Source: Deltaproteobacteria bacterium
GTDB taxonomy: Bacteria; Myxococcota_A; Polyangia; Polyangiales; JADJMO01
Length of the DNA: 64,000 nucleotides
Reading direction: 5' to 3'
Assembly: GCA_025363655.1 (NCBI GenBank)
Contig: JANYDK010000108.1
Coordinates: forward strand, 1-64,000
Below, in pieces: positions 1 through 8,700 of this stretch. The notes beneath the pieces are model-generated. The model worked only from the letters and a program-made list of their open reading frames with translations, was not told where the DNA came from and did not search any database. The translations under genes and the position numbers were made by a program. Numbering within the stretch: position 1 is the first letter of the stretch; each line of letters begins with the position of its first letter.

Positions 1-113
1 ACCACACGACCAAGAACAAGCGGACGATGACGGAGAAGTTCGAGATCAAGAAGTTCTGCCCGACGTGCCGCAAGCACTTCCCGCACAAAGAAGGAAAGAT
101 CTCGAAGGGCTGA
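1..113 (+). CDS. rpmG: 50S ribosomal protein L33, C-terminal part
   Basis: The 5' end lies outside the window. The frame starting at base 3 reads [21 protein letters not shown] and onward, then stops with TGA at 111-113. The pattern of a TTKNKR stretch, a [10 protein letters not shown] segment and a short basic tail matches bacterial L33. The CPTC pair is one half of the usual zinc-ribbon cysteines, so this may be the zinc-binding form; the other half would be upstream. It is a structural protein of the large ribosomal subunit. It is followed by a hairpin with a T-rich tail, so it probably ends its transcript. Confidence 0.88.
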   Translation, partial: HTTKNKRTMTEKFEIKKFCPTCRKHFPHKEGKISKG

Positions 114-138
114 TCGCTATCGGCCACTCGCTGCTCGA

Positions 139-175
139 GGCCTCGCGTTCACGCGCGAGGCCTTTCGGCGTTTTG
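139..175 (+). terminator. Intrinsic terminator after rpmG
   Basis: A perfect 9-bp stem (139-147 with 154-162, GGCCTCGCG/CGCGAGGCC) with a 6-nt loop is followed by TTTCGGCGTTTTGT. It lies between the rpmG stop and the convergent racemase gene and has a T-rich tail only on the + strand. Confidence 0.75.
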
Positions 176-176
176 T

Positions 177-1334
177 CTAACGAACCACGCCCTTTGCACG
201 CAGCGCGCTCACTTCGGCGTCGGCGAATCCGGCTTCGCGCAAGATCGCTTCGGTGTGCTCTCCCATCGACGGCGGCGGGCCTTCCGCAGGCGTGCCGACC
301 GGGAGTCGAATCTGCGGGCTCTCGCCAAAGGGCGTCGGACGGCGAAAGATCGCCTCGCGCGCGCGGAGGTGCAGATCGGCCTCGAGCTCGCTCGGTTCGA
401 GAACGGGTTCGAGACAGCAATCGCGCTCGGCTCCGAAGGCCGCCCACTCGTCACGAGTACGCGTCGCGAAGATGGCCGCCACGCGCGCACGCCACTCCGG
501 TTGATGGGGCCCCGGCAACACCGCCGACATGTCGAATTCGATCCCCACGCCCTCGCAGAACGAGCGCCAAAATTTGGGCTCGAGCGCGCCGAGGGCGACG
601 TACTTGCCGTCCTTGGTGGCGTAGGTCGAGTAGGCCGTGATGCCTCCCGTGAGCGCCTCGCCACCACGCGGTGACTTCTCGCCCGCGAGCGCGCTCACGA
701 GTTGGAAGATCGAGAAGGCCATCGTGCCCTCGCTCATCGCGACATCGACGACGGCGCCTTGGCCGGTGAGATCGCGACCACGCAGCGCCGCGAGGATGCC
801 GATCACCGCCCACATGCCGCCGCTGATGTCGGCGAGCTGGAAGCCAGGCGGTTGCGGCGGACCCTCGGTCGGCCCCGTGAAGCCGAGGATGCCCGCGCGC
901 GCGAGGTAGTCGATGTCGTGTCCAGCGCGCTTGGCGAGCGGCCCCGTCTGTCCGTATCCGGTGAGCGCAGCGATGACGAGCCGCGGAAAGCGCGCGCGCA
1001 GCTGCTCGTGACCGAGGCCGAGACGATCGAGCACGCCTGGCCGGAACTGCTCGAAGAGGACGTCGTAGCGCGGCAATAGGCGCTCGAAGACGGCGCGCCC
1101 TTCGTCGTGCTTGAGGTCGAGGATGATCGATCGCTTGCCCCGATTGAGCGCGAGGAACGCAGCATTCTGACCGCCGATGTGCGGCGGCATGTGGCGAAGG
1201 TAGTCGCCTCCGCTCGGATCTTCGACCTTGTCGACCTCCGCGCCGAGATCGGCGAGGACGAGCGAACCGAGCGGCCCCGGAAGGAGCCGGGTGAGATCGA
1301 GCACACGAACGCCAGCGAGCGGTCTCTGCGTCAT
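177..1334 (-). CDS. Alpha-methylacyl-CoA racemase (CaiB/BaiF, CoA-transferase family III fold)
   Basis: 385 residues, the normal length for family III. The start at 1334 (MTQRPLAGVRVLDLT) is chosen because GAGGT sits about 8 nt upstream; an in-frame ATG 30 bases earlier lacks this. The residues expected for methylacyl-CoA racemases are in place: His139 in AGHDIDYL, Asp169 in QLADISGG and Glu252 in GALEPKF. The AGHDIxY motif favours racemase over CoA transferase. It would epimerise 2-methyl-branched acyl-CoAs so that they can enter beta-oxidation. It lies downstream of an SCP2-domain protein on the same strand, with a terminator-like hairpin in between, so coupling may be partial. A CoA transferase of another specificity is the main alternative. 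Confidence 0.85.
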   Translation of the reverse strand: MTQRPLAGVRVLDLTRLLPGPLGSLVLADLGAEVDKVEDPSGGDYLRHMPPHIGGQNAAFLALNRGKRSIILDLKHDEGRAVFERLLPRYDVLFEQFRPGVLDRLGLGHEQLRARFPRLVIAALTGYGQTGPLAKRAGHDIDYLARAGILGFTGPTEGPPQPPGFQLADISGGMWAVIGILAALRGRDLTGQGAVVDVAMSEGTMAFSIFQLVSALAGEKSPRGGEALTGGITAYSTYATKDGKYVALGALEPKFWRSFCEGVGIEFDMSAVLPGPHQPEWRARVAAIFATRTRDEWAAFGAERDCCLEPVLEPSELEADLHLRAREAIFRRPTPFGESPQIRLPVGTPAEGPPPSMGEHTEAILREAGFADAEVSALRAKGVVR

Positions 1335-1363
1335 CACGTTCACCTCGAGCCCGGGAGGGCGCA

Positions 1364-1412
1364 AAAATGCGAACGGCCCGGCGCTCGTCCCGAGAGGACG
1401 CGTCGCCGGGCC
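1364..1412 (-). terminator. Intrinsic terminator or attenuator after the SCP2 gene
   Basis: A 9-bp perfect stem (1375-1383 with 1404-1412, GGCCCGGCG/CGCCGGGCC). Read on the minus strand it is followed by GTTCGCATTTTTGC, giving the T-run of a terminator. It separates the SCP2-domain gene from the racemase gene and could let part of the transcripts through. Confidence 0.65.
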
Positions 1413-1425
1413 ATCGCAGCCGAAT

Positions 1426-1767
1426 TCACTTCGCGAGATCGAAGAGCTTCTGCAACTTCATCGCGAGCATCTGGTTGCCCTGGACCTTGAGCTTGCCAGC
1501 GAAGAAGAGCTGCATGCCGTTGGCCTGGGGATTCTCGACCAGCTTCTGGAAGTCGGCGTCGGCCATCGTGATCGCACACTCGGCGTTGTCGATCTTGCCG
1601 GCCTTGCACGAAGGGCCCGTGGCGGTCGTGTCGATCGTCCACTCACCGCCGGTGTCGCCGGTGATGTTCATCTGGAAGACATGGCCGACCTCTTTGGCCT
1701 TGTCCGGGTTCTTCGCCATCGCTTCGGGGAGTTCTTTGTCGAAGAGCTGCTTGATGTCGACGGCCAT
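1426..1767 (-). CDS. SCP2 sterol-binding domain protein
   Basis: 113 residues forming one stand-alone SCP2 domain: MAVDIKQLF, then EWTIDTT, AECAITMADADFQKLVENP, and MQLFFAGKLKVQGNQMLAMKLQKLF. The pattern G-K-LKV-GN--LAMKL is typical of this lipid-transfer fold, which holds sterols or fatty acyl-CoA in a hydrophobic tunnel in the cytoplasm. The start at 1767 has GGAGG 8 nt upstream; an upstream in-frame ATG (1782) would overlap that site. It is the first gene of a pair with an alpha-methylacyl-CoA racemase, which suggests branched-chain lipid metabolism. The ligand cannot be read from the sequence. Confidence 0.85.
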   Translation of the reverse strand: MAVDIKQLFDKELPEAMAKNPDKAKEVGHVFQMNITGDTGGEWTIDTTATGPSCKAGKIDNAECAITMADADFQKLVENPQANGMQLFFAGKLKVQGNQMLAMKLQKLFDLAK

Positions 1768-1967
1768 GGGAAGAGCCTCCACTTGGGGTATCGGTGCGCG
1801 GACGATCTCGCGCGCAGAGTGAATGACGATTCAGTGACGAGAGAGCGTGAGCTAACACCGGCCGCGCCGCACCTCAACCCCTCCGCTACGGGCGCGAAAT
1901 ACCGCCAGTTTTCCCGGGAATTGGCTTGAGAGTGGCGGGAGATCGGCCGACGCGGTAACCGTCTCGC

Positions 1968-3254
1968 ATGCTGCGGATCGTCTCCATCGACTCCCCCGAG
2001 TTCGACCCGACCCTGCGCGCCCTCGCTGGCCGTGGCGAGGTCGATCTGCGCGCGGTCGAGGCGAGGGTCCGCGTCATCGTCGACGACGTGCGCGCGCGGG
2101 GTGACGCCGCCGTGCTCGACGCCTGCGAGCGCTTCGAGCGTAGGCGTCCGCAGCCGCTCCTCCGGCGGTTCGACGGTGCAGCAGCGCTCGCGCGACTTTC
2201 GACCGAAGCTCGCGAGGCACTCGTGCTGGCGGCCCAGCGCATCGACGCGTTCCACCAACGTCAGCGCGACGTCGGTTTCGAATATCACGACGGCGGCGCC
2301 ACGCTCGGCACGCGCGTGCGCCCGATGCGTCGAGCAGGTGTCTACGCGCCAGGAGGAAAGGCTCGCTATCCCTCCTCGGTGCTGATGGCGGCGATCCCCG
2401 CGCGCGTCGCGGGAGTCCCCGAGGTGATCGTGGCGACGCCGCTCTCCGGTGACTCTGCCGACGACTCACTCCTCGCGGCCGCGTACCTCGCGGGCGTCGA
2501 CACCATCCTCGACGCCGGCGGCGCCCAAGCGATCGCTGCGCTCGCCTACGGCACGGCGAGCGTCCCCCGCGTCGACATCGTCGTCGGACCCGGGAACATC
2601 TACGTCGCCTGCGCCAAACGCTTGGTCTCGGGTGACGTGAAAATCGACGGCGTCGCGGGGCCGAGCGAGATCCTCGTCGTCGCCGACGCGAGCGCCGATG
2701 CCGCCGTCGTCGCCGCTGACCTTCTCTCGCAGGCCGAGCACGACGAGGCCGCATACCCGCTGCTCCTCACGACCGACGAAGGCCTCGCGCGCCGTGTCCA
2801 GAGCGAGGTCGAGCGCCAGCTCTCGACCCTGCCGAGGCAAGTCATCGCCCGCGAAGCCGTGGAAAAGCAGGGCTTCGCGCTGGTCGTGCGGACGCGGGAA
2901 GAGCTGGCGCGCTTCGCCGATCGCATCGCCGCCGAGCACGTCGCGCTCCACGTCGAGCGGCCCGAAGAGATCCTCGACGGCATCTCGGCGGCCGGCGCGG
3001 TCTTCGTCGGGGGACAGACGCCGGAAGCCGCGGGCGACTACCTCGCGGGGCCCTCGCACGTCCTCCCGACCGGCGGCGCGGTTCGCTTCGGCGCGCCGCT
3101 CGGCGTCTACGACTTCGTCACGCGCACCAGCGTCATCCGCTACGACGCGGCGACGTTGCGCGCGCAGGCCGAGGCCATCTGCGCCCTCGCCCGCCTCGAG
3201 GGGCTGGAAGCGCACGCGCGCGCGGTCGAAGTGCGCCTGCGCACGCGCGGATGA
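1968..3254 (+). CDS. hisD: Histidinol dehydrogenase
   Basis: 428 residues, typical length. It catalyses the last two steps of histidine synthesis, L-histidinol to L-histidine with two NAD+. Seen: YAPGGKARYPSSVLM, DAGGAQAIAALAYGT, VVGPGNIYVACAKRLV, the zinc-ligand region SQAEHDEAA (Gln and His), GDYLAGPSHVLPT (Asp ligand) and GLEAHARAV (His ligand near the C-terminus). No other his gene is in the window, so the pathway is scattered. There is no clear Shine-Dalgarno; a TAACCG box ends 6 nt before ATG, a weak match to the leaderless pattern seen elsewhere here. It converges on the phosphorylase gene with 4 bp between the stop codons. Confidence 0.96.
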   Translation: MLRIVSIDSPEFDPTLRALAGRGEVDLRAVEARVRVIVDDVRARGDAAVLDACERFERRRPQPLLRRFDGAAALARLSTEAREALVLAAQRIDAFHQRQRDVGFEYHDGGATLGTRVRPMRRAGVYAPGGKARYPSSVLMAAIPARVAGVPEVIVATPLSGDSADDSLLAAAYLAGVDTILDAGGAQAIAALAYGTASVPRVDIVVGPGNIYVACAKRLVSGDVKIDGVAGPSEILVVADASADAAVVAADLLSQAEHDEAAYPLLLTTDEGLARRVQSEVERQLSTLPRQVIAREAVEKQGFALVVRTREELARFADRIAAEHVALHVERPEEILDGISAAGAVFVGGQTPEAAGDYLAGPSHVLPTGGAVRFGAPLGVYDFVTRTSVIRYDAATLRAQAEAICALARLEGLEAHARAVEVRLRTRG

Positions 3255-3258
3255 GAAT

Positions 3259-4569
3259 TCAGGCTCGAATCGTCTCGAGAACGAGAGGGCCACGGGCGCG
3301 GGATTGATCGTCGAGGGTGAACGCGGCGAGCACACGCGGCGCGATGGCGTCGACCTGTGCGTCGCTCGCGGCGTGGACCTCGACCAGCGTGTCACCTGCA
3401 GAGACGCGGGTGCCGACGGTGGCGGCGAGCACGAGACCGACGCGCGGATCGACCTTCTGCTCGGCGCGGGTGCGCCCTGCCCCGAGCTCGACGCCGGCGA
3501 GCCCGAGCGCGAGAGGATCGAGATCGACGACGTAGCCCGAACGCGCCGCCACGAGCGGGCGCACGACAGGTGCGCGCGGCAAGCGCGAAGGATCGTCGAC
3601 CACGCGCGGATCGCCGTGCTGCGCCGCGATCATCCGACGCGCCGTCTCAGCCGCCTCTCCGCTCGCGATCTTCTTCTCGGCGAGCACGCGCGCGGCGGCG
3701 ACGTCGGGGGCGACCTTCCCGAGCACGAGCATCTCGGCTGCCAGCGCGAGGGTGCACTCGACGAGGTCGGCCGGTCCGCGACCGTGGAGGATGGCGAGCG
3801 CTTCTGCCGTCTCGAGCGCGTTGCCGATGGTGAGGCCGAGCGGATGATCCATGTCGGTGAGGAGCGCGCTCACGCCTTTGCCACCACGCGCGGCGACCGC
3901 GACCAGCGACTTCGCGAGAGCGCGCGCGCGATCGAGATCTTTCATGAAGGCGCCGCGGCCGACCTTGACGTCGAGGACGAGGGCGTCGATGCCCTCGGCG
4001 AGCTTCTTCGAGAGGATCGAGGCGGTGATCAGCGGAATCGACTCGACCGTCGCTGTGACGTCGCGGAGCGCATAAATGCGCTTGTCGGCGGGCGCTATCT
4101 CTTTGGTCTGCCCGATCATGCAAGTGCCGACCTCGCGAACGATGCGGCGGTAGTCGTCGATGGAGAGATCGACTCGGAAGCCGGGGATCGCCTCGAGCTT
4201 GTCGAGCGTGCCGCCGGTGTGGCCGAGGCCGCGCCCGCTCACCATCGGCACCGGCACGCCGCACGAAGCCACCAGCGGGGCGAGCGCGATCGAGACCTTG
4301 TCGCCGACCCCCCCCGTGGAGTGCTTGTCGACCTTGGTCCCCGGCACGTCGTCGAGCTCGAGGACGACGCCGCTTTCGAGCATCGCGTCGGTGAGCTCGA
4401 GCGTCTCGCGCTCATCGAGGCCACGAAGGTAGGCGGCCATCAGCCAGGCCGACATCTGATAGTCGGCCAGCTCGCCGGCGCCGAAGCCGGAGATGAGGCG
4501 TCGGATGTCTCCTTCGCCGTGCGCGTGTCCATCTCGCTTGTGGGAAAGAAGCTCCACCAGGGTCGCCAT
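3259..4569 (-). CDS. Pyrimidine-nucleoside / thymidine phosphorylase
   Basis: 436 residues. It cleaves thymidine or uridine with phosphate to base plus (deoxy)ribose-1-phosphate in nucleoside salvage. The family signature is clear: GTKVDKHSTGGVGDKVS (residues about 78-94) for phosphate binding, then YALRDVTATVESIPLITASILSKK-type segments (Arg, Ser, Lys that hold the pyrimidine), and GRGLGHTGGTLDKLE. The start at 4569 gives the standard N-terminus MATLVELLSHKRDG. A longer reading to 4653 would overlap the divergent gpsA start. Sequence alone does not separate deoA-type from pdp-type specificity. A TAGTGT box ends 7 nt before the ATG and there is no Shine-Dalgarno. Confidence 0.92.
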   Translation of the reverse strand: MATLVELLSHKRDGHAHGEGDIRRLISGFGAGELADYQMSAWLMAAYLRGLDERETLELTDAMLESGVVLELDDVPGTKVDKHSTGGVGDKVSIALAPLVASCGVPVPMVSGRGLGHTGGTLDKLEAIPGFRVDLSIDDYRRIVREVGTCMIGQTKEIAPADKRIYALRDVTATVESIPLITASILSKKLAEGIDALVLDVKVGRGAFMKDLDRARALAKSLVAVAARGGKGVSALLTDMDHPLGLTIGNALETAEALAILHGRGPADLVECTLALAAEMLVLGKVAPDVAAARVLAEKKIASGEAAETARRMIAAQHGDPRVVDDPSRLPRAPVVRPLVAARSGYVVDLDPLALGLAGVELGAGRTRAEQKVDPRVGLVLAATVGTRVSAGDTLVEVHAASDAQVDAIAPRVLAAFTLDDQSRARGPLVLETIRA

Positions 4570-4576
4570 GGGCGGC

Positions 4577-4582
4577 ACACTA
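4577..4582 (-). promoter_or_regulatory. Putative -10 box of a leaderless promoter (phosphorylase gene)
   Basis: On the minus strand TAGTGT is followed by 7 nt and then the ATG at 4569, with no ribosome-binding site in between. It fits the TANNNT pattern found before at least seven other genes in this window. A 12-base block, GGTGTTTGTCGT, lies just upstream and recurs before the gene starting at 47620. Confidence 0.45.
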
Positions 4583-4632
4583 GTCGCCGTCACGACAAAC
4601 ACCAACACTCGCATTTTCGTGGACGAGTTCGC

Positions 4633-4638
4633 TACGCT
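4633..4638 (+). promoter_or_regulatory. Putative -10 box of a leaderless promoter (gpsA)
   Basis: GCTACGCT contains TACGCT ending 6 nt before the ATG at 4645. No Shine-Dalgarno is visible, and no good -35 hexamer is seen 16-18 bp upstream. Confidence 0.45.
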
Positions 4639-4644
4639 CACGCG

Positions 4645-5649
4645 ATGACACACGCGGCGGTCATCGGCGGTGGTTCGTGGGGGACGGCGCTCGCCAAGGT
4701 GCTCGCCGACAAGGGCGAGCCGGTGCGGCTATGGGCTCGTGATCACGCGCACGTCGCGCAGATGCGCGAGACGCACGAGAACGGTCGCTACCTTCCGGGA
4801 ATCCGGCTCCCCGACAACCTGGTGGCGACGCACGACCTCGGCCACGCGATTCACGGTGCGTCTCTCGTGCTCATCGTGGTTCCCTCGCACACGCTCCGCG
4901 AAAACGTGCGCGCGATGCGTGAGCTCGGTCTCCCGGCTGGCGTGCCCATCGTCAGCGCGACCAAAGGCATCGAGAACGAGAGCCTGCAGCTGATGAGCGA
5001 AGTCCTCGAGGCCGAGCTGCCGACGAGTTTCCACGGCCAGCTCGCGTATCTCTCGGGGCCTTCATTCGCGAAAGAAGTGGCGCGCGGACAGCCCGCGGCG
5101 ATCGTGCTCGCGAGTCATCACGAGAAGCTGGCCGAAGAGCTGATGGGCCGTTTTTCCAGCGAAAGGATGCGCGCTTATGCCAACACCGACGTCGTCGGCA
5201 TCGAGGTCGGCGGCGCCTTGAAGAACGTCATCGCCATCGCCGCAGGCATCTGCGACGGCATGCAGCTCGGCAACAATGCGCGGGCGGCGCTCATCACCCG
5301 TGGCCTCGCCGAGATCGCCCGCGTCGCGGCGGTCAAAGGTGGCAACGCGCTCACCCTCGCCGGGCTCGCAGGCCTCGGCGACCTCGTCCTCACGTGCACC
5401 GGCGAAGCGTCGCGCAATCGAACGGTCGGCTTCGAGCTCGGCAAGGGTCGAGCGCTCGCCGACGTGCTCGCCGGGATGACCCAAGTCGCCGAGGGCGTCC
5501 GCACCGCCAAGAGCGCGCGCGATCTCTCGTTGAAGCTCGGCGTCGACATGCCGATCACGCATGAAGTCTACGCAGTGCTCTACGAGGACAAGCCCGTGGC
5601 GCGCGTCGTCAGTGACCTCATGACCCGCGCGCTCAGTCGTGAGTGGTAG
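4645..5649 (+). CDS. gpsA: Glycerol-3-phosphate dehydrogenase [NAD(P)+]
   Basis: 334 residues, the usual length. It reduces dihydroxyacetone phosphate to sn-glycerol 3-phosphate for phospholipid synthesis in the cytoplasm. The N-terminal Rossmann motif is GGGSWGTALA (residues 8-17). Also seen are SATKGIE, LSGPSFAKEVARG, the catalytic-lysine region GGALKNVIAIAAGICDG, GLAGLGDLVLTCTG and SRNRTVGFELGKG. The start follows the conserved N-terminus; a much longer in-frame reading upstream is antisense to the phosphorylase gene and was discarded. It ends at a strong bidirectional terminator. Confidence 0.97.
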   Translation: MTHAAVIGGGSWGTALAKVLADKGEPVRLWARDHAHVAQMRETHENGRYLPGIRLPDNLVATHDLGHAIHGASLVLIVVPSHTLRENVRAMRELGLPAGVPIVSATKGIENESLQLMSEVLEAELPTSFHGQLAYLSGPSFAKEVARGQPAAIVLASHHEKLAEELMGRFSSERMRAYANTDVVGIEVGGALKNVIAIAAGICDGMQLGNNARAALITRGLAEIARVAAVKGGNALTLAGLAGLGDLVLTCTGEASRNRTVGFELGKGRALADVLAGMTQVAEGVRTAKSARDLSLKLGVDMPITHEVYAVLYEDKPVARVVSDLMTRALSREW

Positions 5650-5671
5650 TCGCGTCACTGAAGACGCACAA

Positions 5672-5706
5672 AAACAGGAAGGGCGACGGTCTCCCGTCGC
5701 CCTTTC
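5672..5706. terminator. Bidirectional intrinsic terminator (gpsA / metalloprotease 2)
   Basis: A perfect 9-bp stem (5681-5689 with 5694-5702, GGGCGACGG/CCGTCGCCC) with a 4-nt loop. The + strand tail is TTTCC, and the minus-strand tail is TTCCTGTTTTTG, which is better for the gene ending at 5738. Confidence 0.75.
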
Positions 5707-5737
5707 CACCTTCTAGAGACCTAAGAGACCAAGTCGC

Positions 5738-8700
5738 TCAGCGGCGCGGCCCGATGCCCATGTCCCAGACCGCGTTGCGCTCGACGTTGATGACGCCGAC
5801 GTACTTCTTGAGAATCGCCTGGTTGTCCGTGCTCAGGATGGTCCCGGGCTTGGTCGGATCGTTCCAGATGATGCGGTGATCGGCGTCGTACATCGGCATG
5901 CCGTCCGCGTCGGTCTTCACGTCGTAGGCGAGAGCGAGGAGGCGGTTGGCGTGCACGAGCATGCGCGCGCCGATTCCCTTCTCGACCTTGGTGCCAGCGA
6001 CGGTGTCGAACCCCGAACGACGAGCAGCCCAGACGATGCCGCTGTCCGGCTCGACGAAGATGACCTTCTCCGAGTCCGGGAGCGTGATGCCTTCCGGTCC
6101 GCCCTCGACCCACACGCGCATCGAGTTGGTGAGCCCTTGGCTGCCGTCCTCGGTGCCGAAGTAGAGGCCGTAGATGATCGCGGCGCCCTGCAGCTTGTAG
6201 CCGACGAGCGGATCGATCAGCGTCACCGCCCCCGTGCGCGTGGCGTCAGCCGTCCAGAGCGGGGTGTAGAGCACTTGCGGTACGACCTTGGTCGTCTTGT
6301 CCGCGAGACCCTTGTTGACGTACGGCGCGACGGTGTCGAGGTCGCCGGCGAGGATGCCCGCGTAGAGACGGTCGTACGCCTGCGGCATGACCGAACGGAA
6401 GTTGAGGAGCACCGTGCGCTCGTCGAGGTACTTGTCGCGAGTGTACGTGTGCACCGGCGGGAACGAGATCGAGAGAGCGATCGCCGAGAGCGGCTTCTCG
6501 ACGTACGTGCCCATGCGTTGCAGGTACGAGAGGTAGTAGAACGAACCGCCCACGTCGTTGTCGAAGAGCTCGTCGACGTAACGACCGTCGAGCGTGCTCA
6601 CCTTGAACTTGGTGCCCGGCGTGAAGTCGGGAACCTGGAACACGGCGCCCGTGACATCGGGGATGGTCGCCGGGTCCACCTGATCGTAGCCACCGGGCTG
6701 CGGGCGGAGCGCCGTACGCTCGAGGGCCTCGAAGAGGATGCTCGCGGCGAGGACGTAGCCACGACCCCAGTCGTCCGACGTCAGCGCCGGGTTCGTCTCC
6801 GGGGTCTTGCCCGGATACATCGCCGAATACTGCGCGGTCTTGTAGGCGGCCTGCCAGCCGAGCGTGTGGAAGCGAGAGAAGTAGCGATCCCAGAGGCGGC
6901 CTTGCACCGCGAAGGTGTGCCACTCACGACGCGCGCGACGCCAGTAGTCGAGCACGTACCGGTACTCGTAGAGATTGCGGACGTTGACCGCGCCTTCGTA
7001 GATGTCGGCGCCCGCGTCGAAGCGGAGGATGTGCGGGTAGTGCGCGAACTCGTCGGTACCGAAGCGGTACGGCCAGCGGTACGCGCCCGTCTTCGAGCTC
7101 TTGTAGTAGGCGGCGGGCTGCTGTCCCGGGAGGACCTCGGCAGAGATCATCTCGGAGACGAAGGCGTGGTCCTTCGGCACCGCGGTGCAGACCTGGCCAC
7201 CGACGGCGTCGGCTTCTTCACCCGGACCGGCGTCGTGACAACGCTCGGCGGCGTAGAGACCGAAGAGGTCGGCCAGCTTGGTGTAGTGCACCGGCTCCAT
7301 GCCGGTCGTGCCCTTCACCATCCACTGTTCGGTGATCGGCGAGATGTTGATCGGCGAGGTCTTGTCGCCGTTCGTCGCAGCGACCGAGCCCTCGGGCATC
7401 GTCTCGACGACGCCGCCGTAGATGAACTTCATCGCGGCGAGGTCGTAAGCGCCGATGCCATGGAGGTCGGTGTTGAAGTCGTAGCCGTAGTCCATGATCG
7501 TCGAGTACTCGAACTCGGCGATGCCCGGCTGGCCCGACAGACCTTCCTCGTTGTCGCTGATCGGATCGAGGTAGCGCGGACCCATGCAGGAGTCCGTCTT
7601 CTGATCGTGCGCGGTCGTGCAGTACTTCTTGGTGTGCGCGCCGTCAGCGGTGCGGAGCTTCCAGTAGTTCGGGTGGAAGTTGACCGCGTCCCACGAGCCT
7701 TGGAAGTTGTGGCGGAGGGCCATCGTGTGGCCGACCTCGTGCTCGGTGACCGCCTTGTAGATGATCGAGCGGAGCTCGGTGAACACCTTCTTCTGGCGAC
7801 AAGCGACGGCGGCGGCGGCGAAGGCCTCTTCGCTACCATCGGCCGGCTGGGCGCAGTCGCCCGGGATGCTGGTGTCGAAGAGGTACTTGTTCTTCAGGCG
7901 ACGAGCGAGGCCCTCGATGTGAGGAGCGTTGAACTCGTCGGTGCCGAACATGCACACGCCGTTGTCCTCGAAGTGCTTGCGACGAAGCTCGGCGAGGTTG
8001 GCGATCTCCATGAAGCCTGCATCACCGAACGGGCTCACCATCTTGCGCAACGTGTCGGCGTCCATGTCCTTGGACGTCGTGATCGCGTTGGCGAGCAGAA
8101 ACTGGTTGTCGTCGGTGACGATGCGCTCGCTGCCTGTGCCGACGAGGCGTGCGGCGAGCGTGTCGTCGTGGGCTTGAGCTTCGGCGGCGCCGCCGAAGCC
8201 AGCCACGCCGGCCGCGCTGCTCTCCGAGATCATCGCCTTCACCGCGCTGAGGCGCTGCGCCGCCGTGGCGTCCGGCGAGATACGGCCGGCCGCGCCGAGA
8301 CGATCGACGAACTCGTTGGCGTTGATGCCCGAGAAACGCGCCTTGATCTCCGCGTCGGTCATCCCGACCGGCTTGGTGTCGGCGAGCTTGCCCTGCATGT
8401 ACTTGCCGTAGGGCGCGAAGAGGTCGGGATCCATCTTCCCGAGCATCGTCGCCGCGCTCTTCGGGTCGTACGTGCCGAGGTTCTGATCGACCTGGACGCC
8501 GGCCACGAACTGCTCCGGGTTGAGGTCGCCGTTGGCGATGGCGACGAGGTCGCGGGTCATCGCCACGTAACTGTCGAGCGACGCACCGTAGATGTACGCG
8601 GTCGACTGGAGGACCTCGCCGGTGAGCGGGTCGGCGCCGTCGGGACCGTAGCCGAGGGGCGCGGCCGCGAGGGGGGAGTCGATCCAACCGATGAGGTTGA

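Noticed and set aside
1915-1967. Sigma-54 promoter before hisD (TTGGC and later G/C bases)
   Set aside because: The GG/GC elements do not have the -24/-12 spacing, and no TGC follows at the right place.
2698-4644. In-frame extension of gpsA over nearly 2 kb
   Set aside because: It overlaps hisD and the phosphorylase gene on other frames and is Arg/Ser-rich nonsense. The real gpsA starts at its Rossmann N-terminus at 4645.
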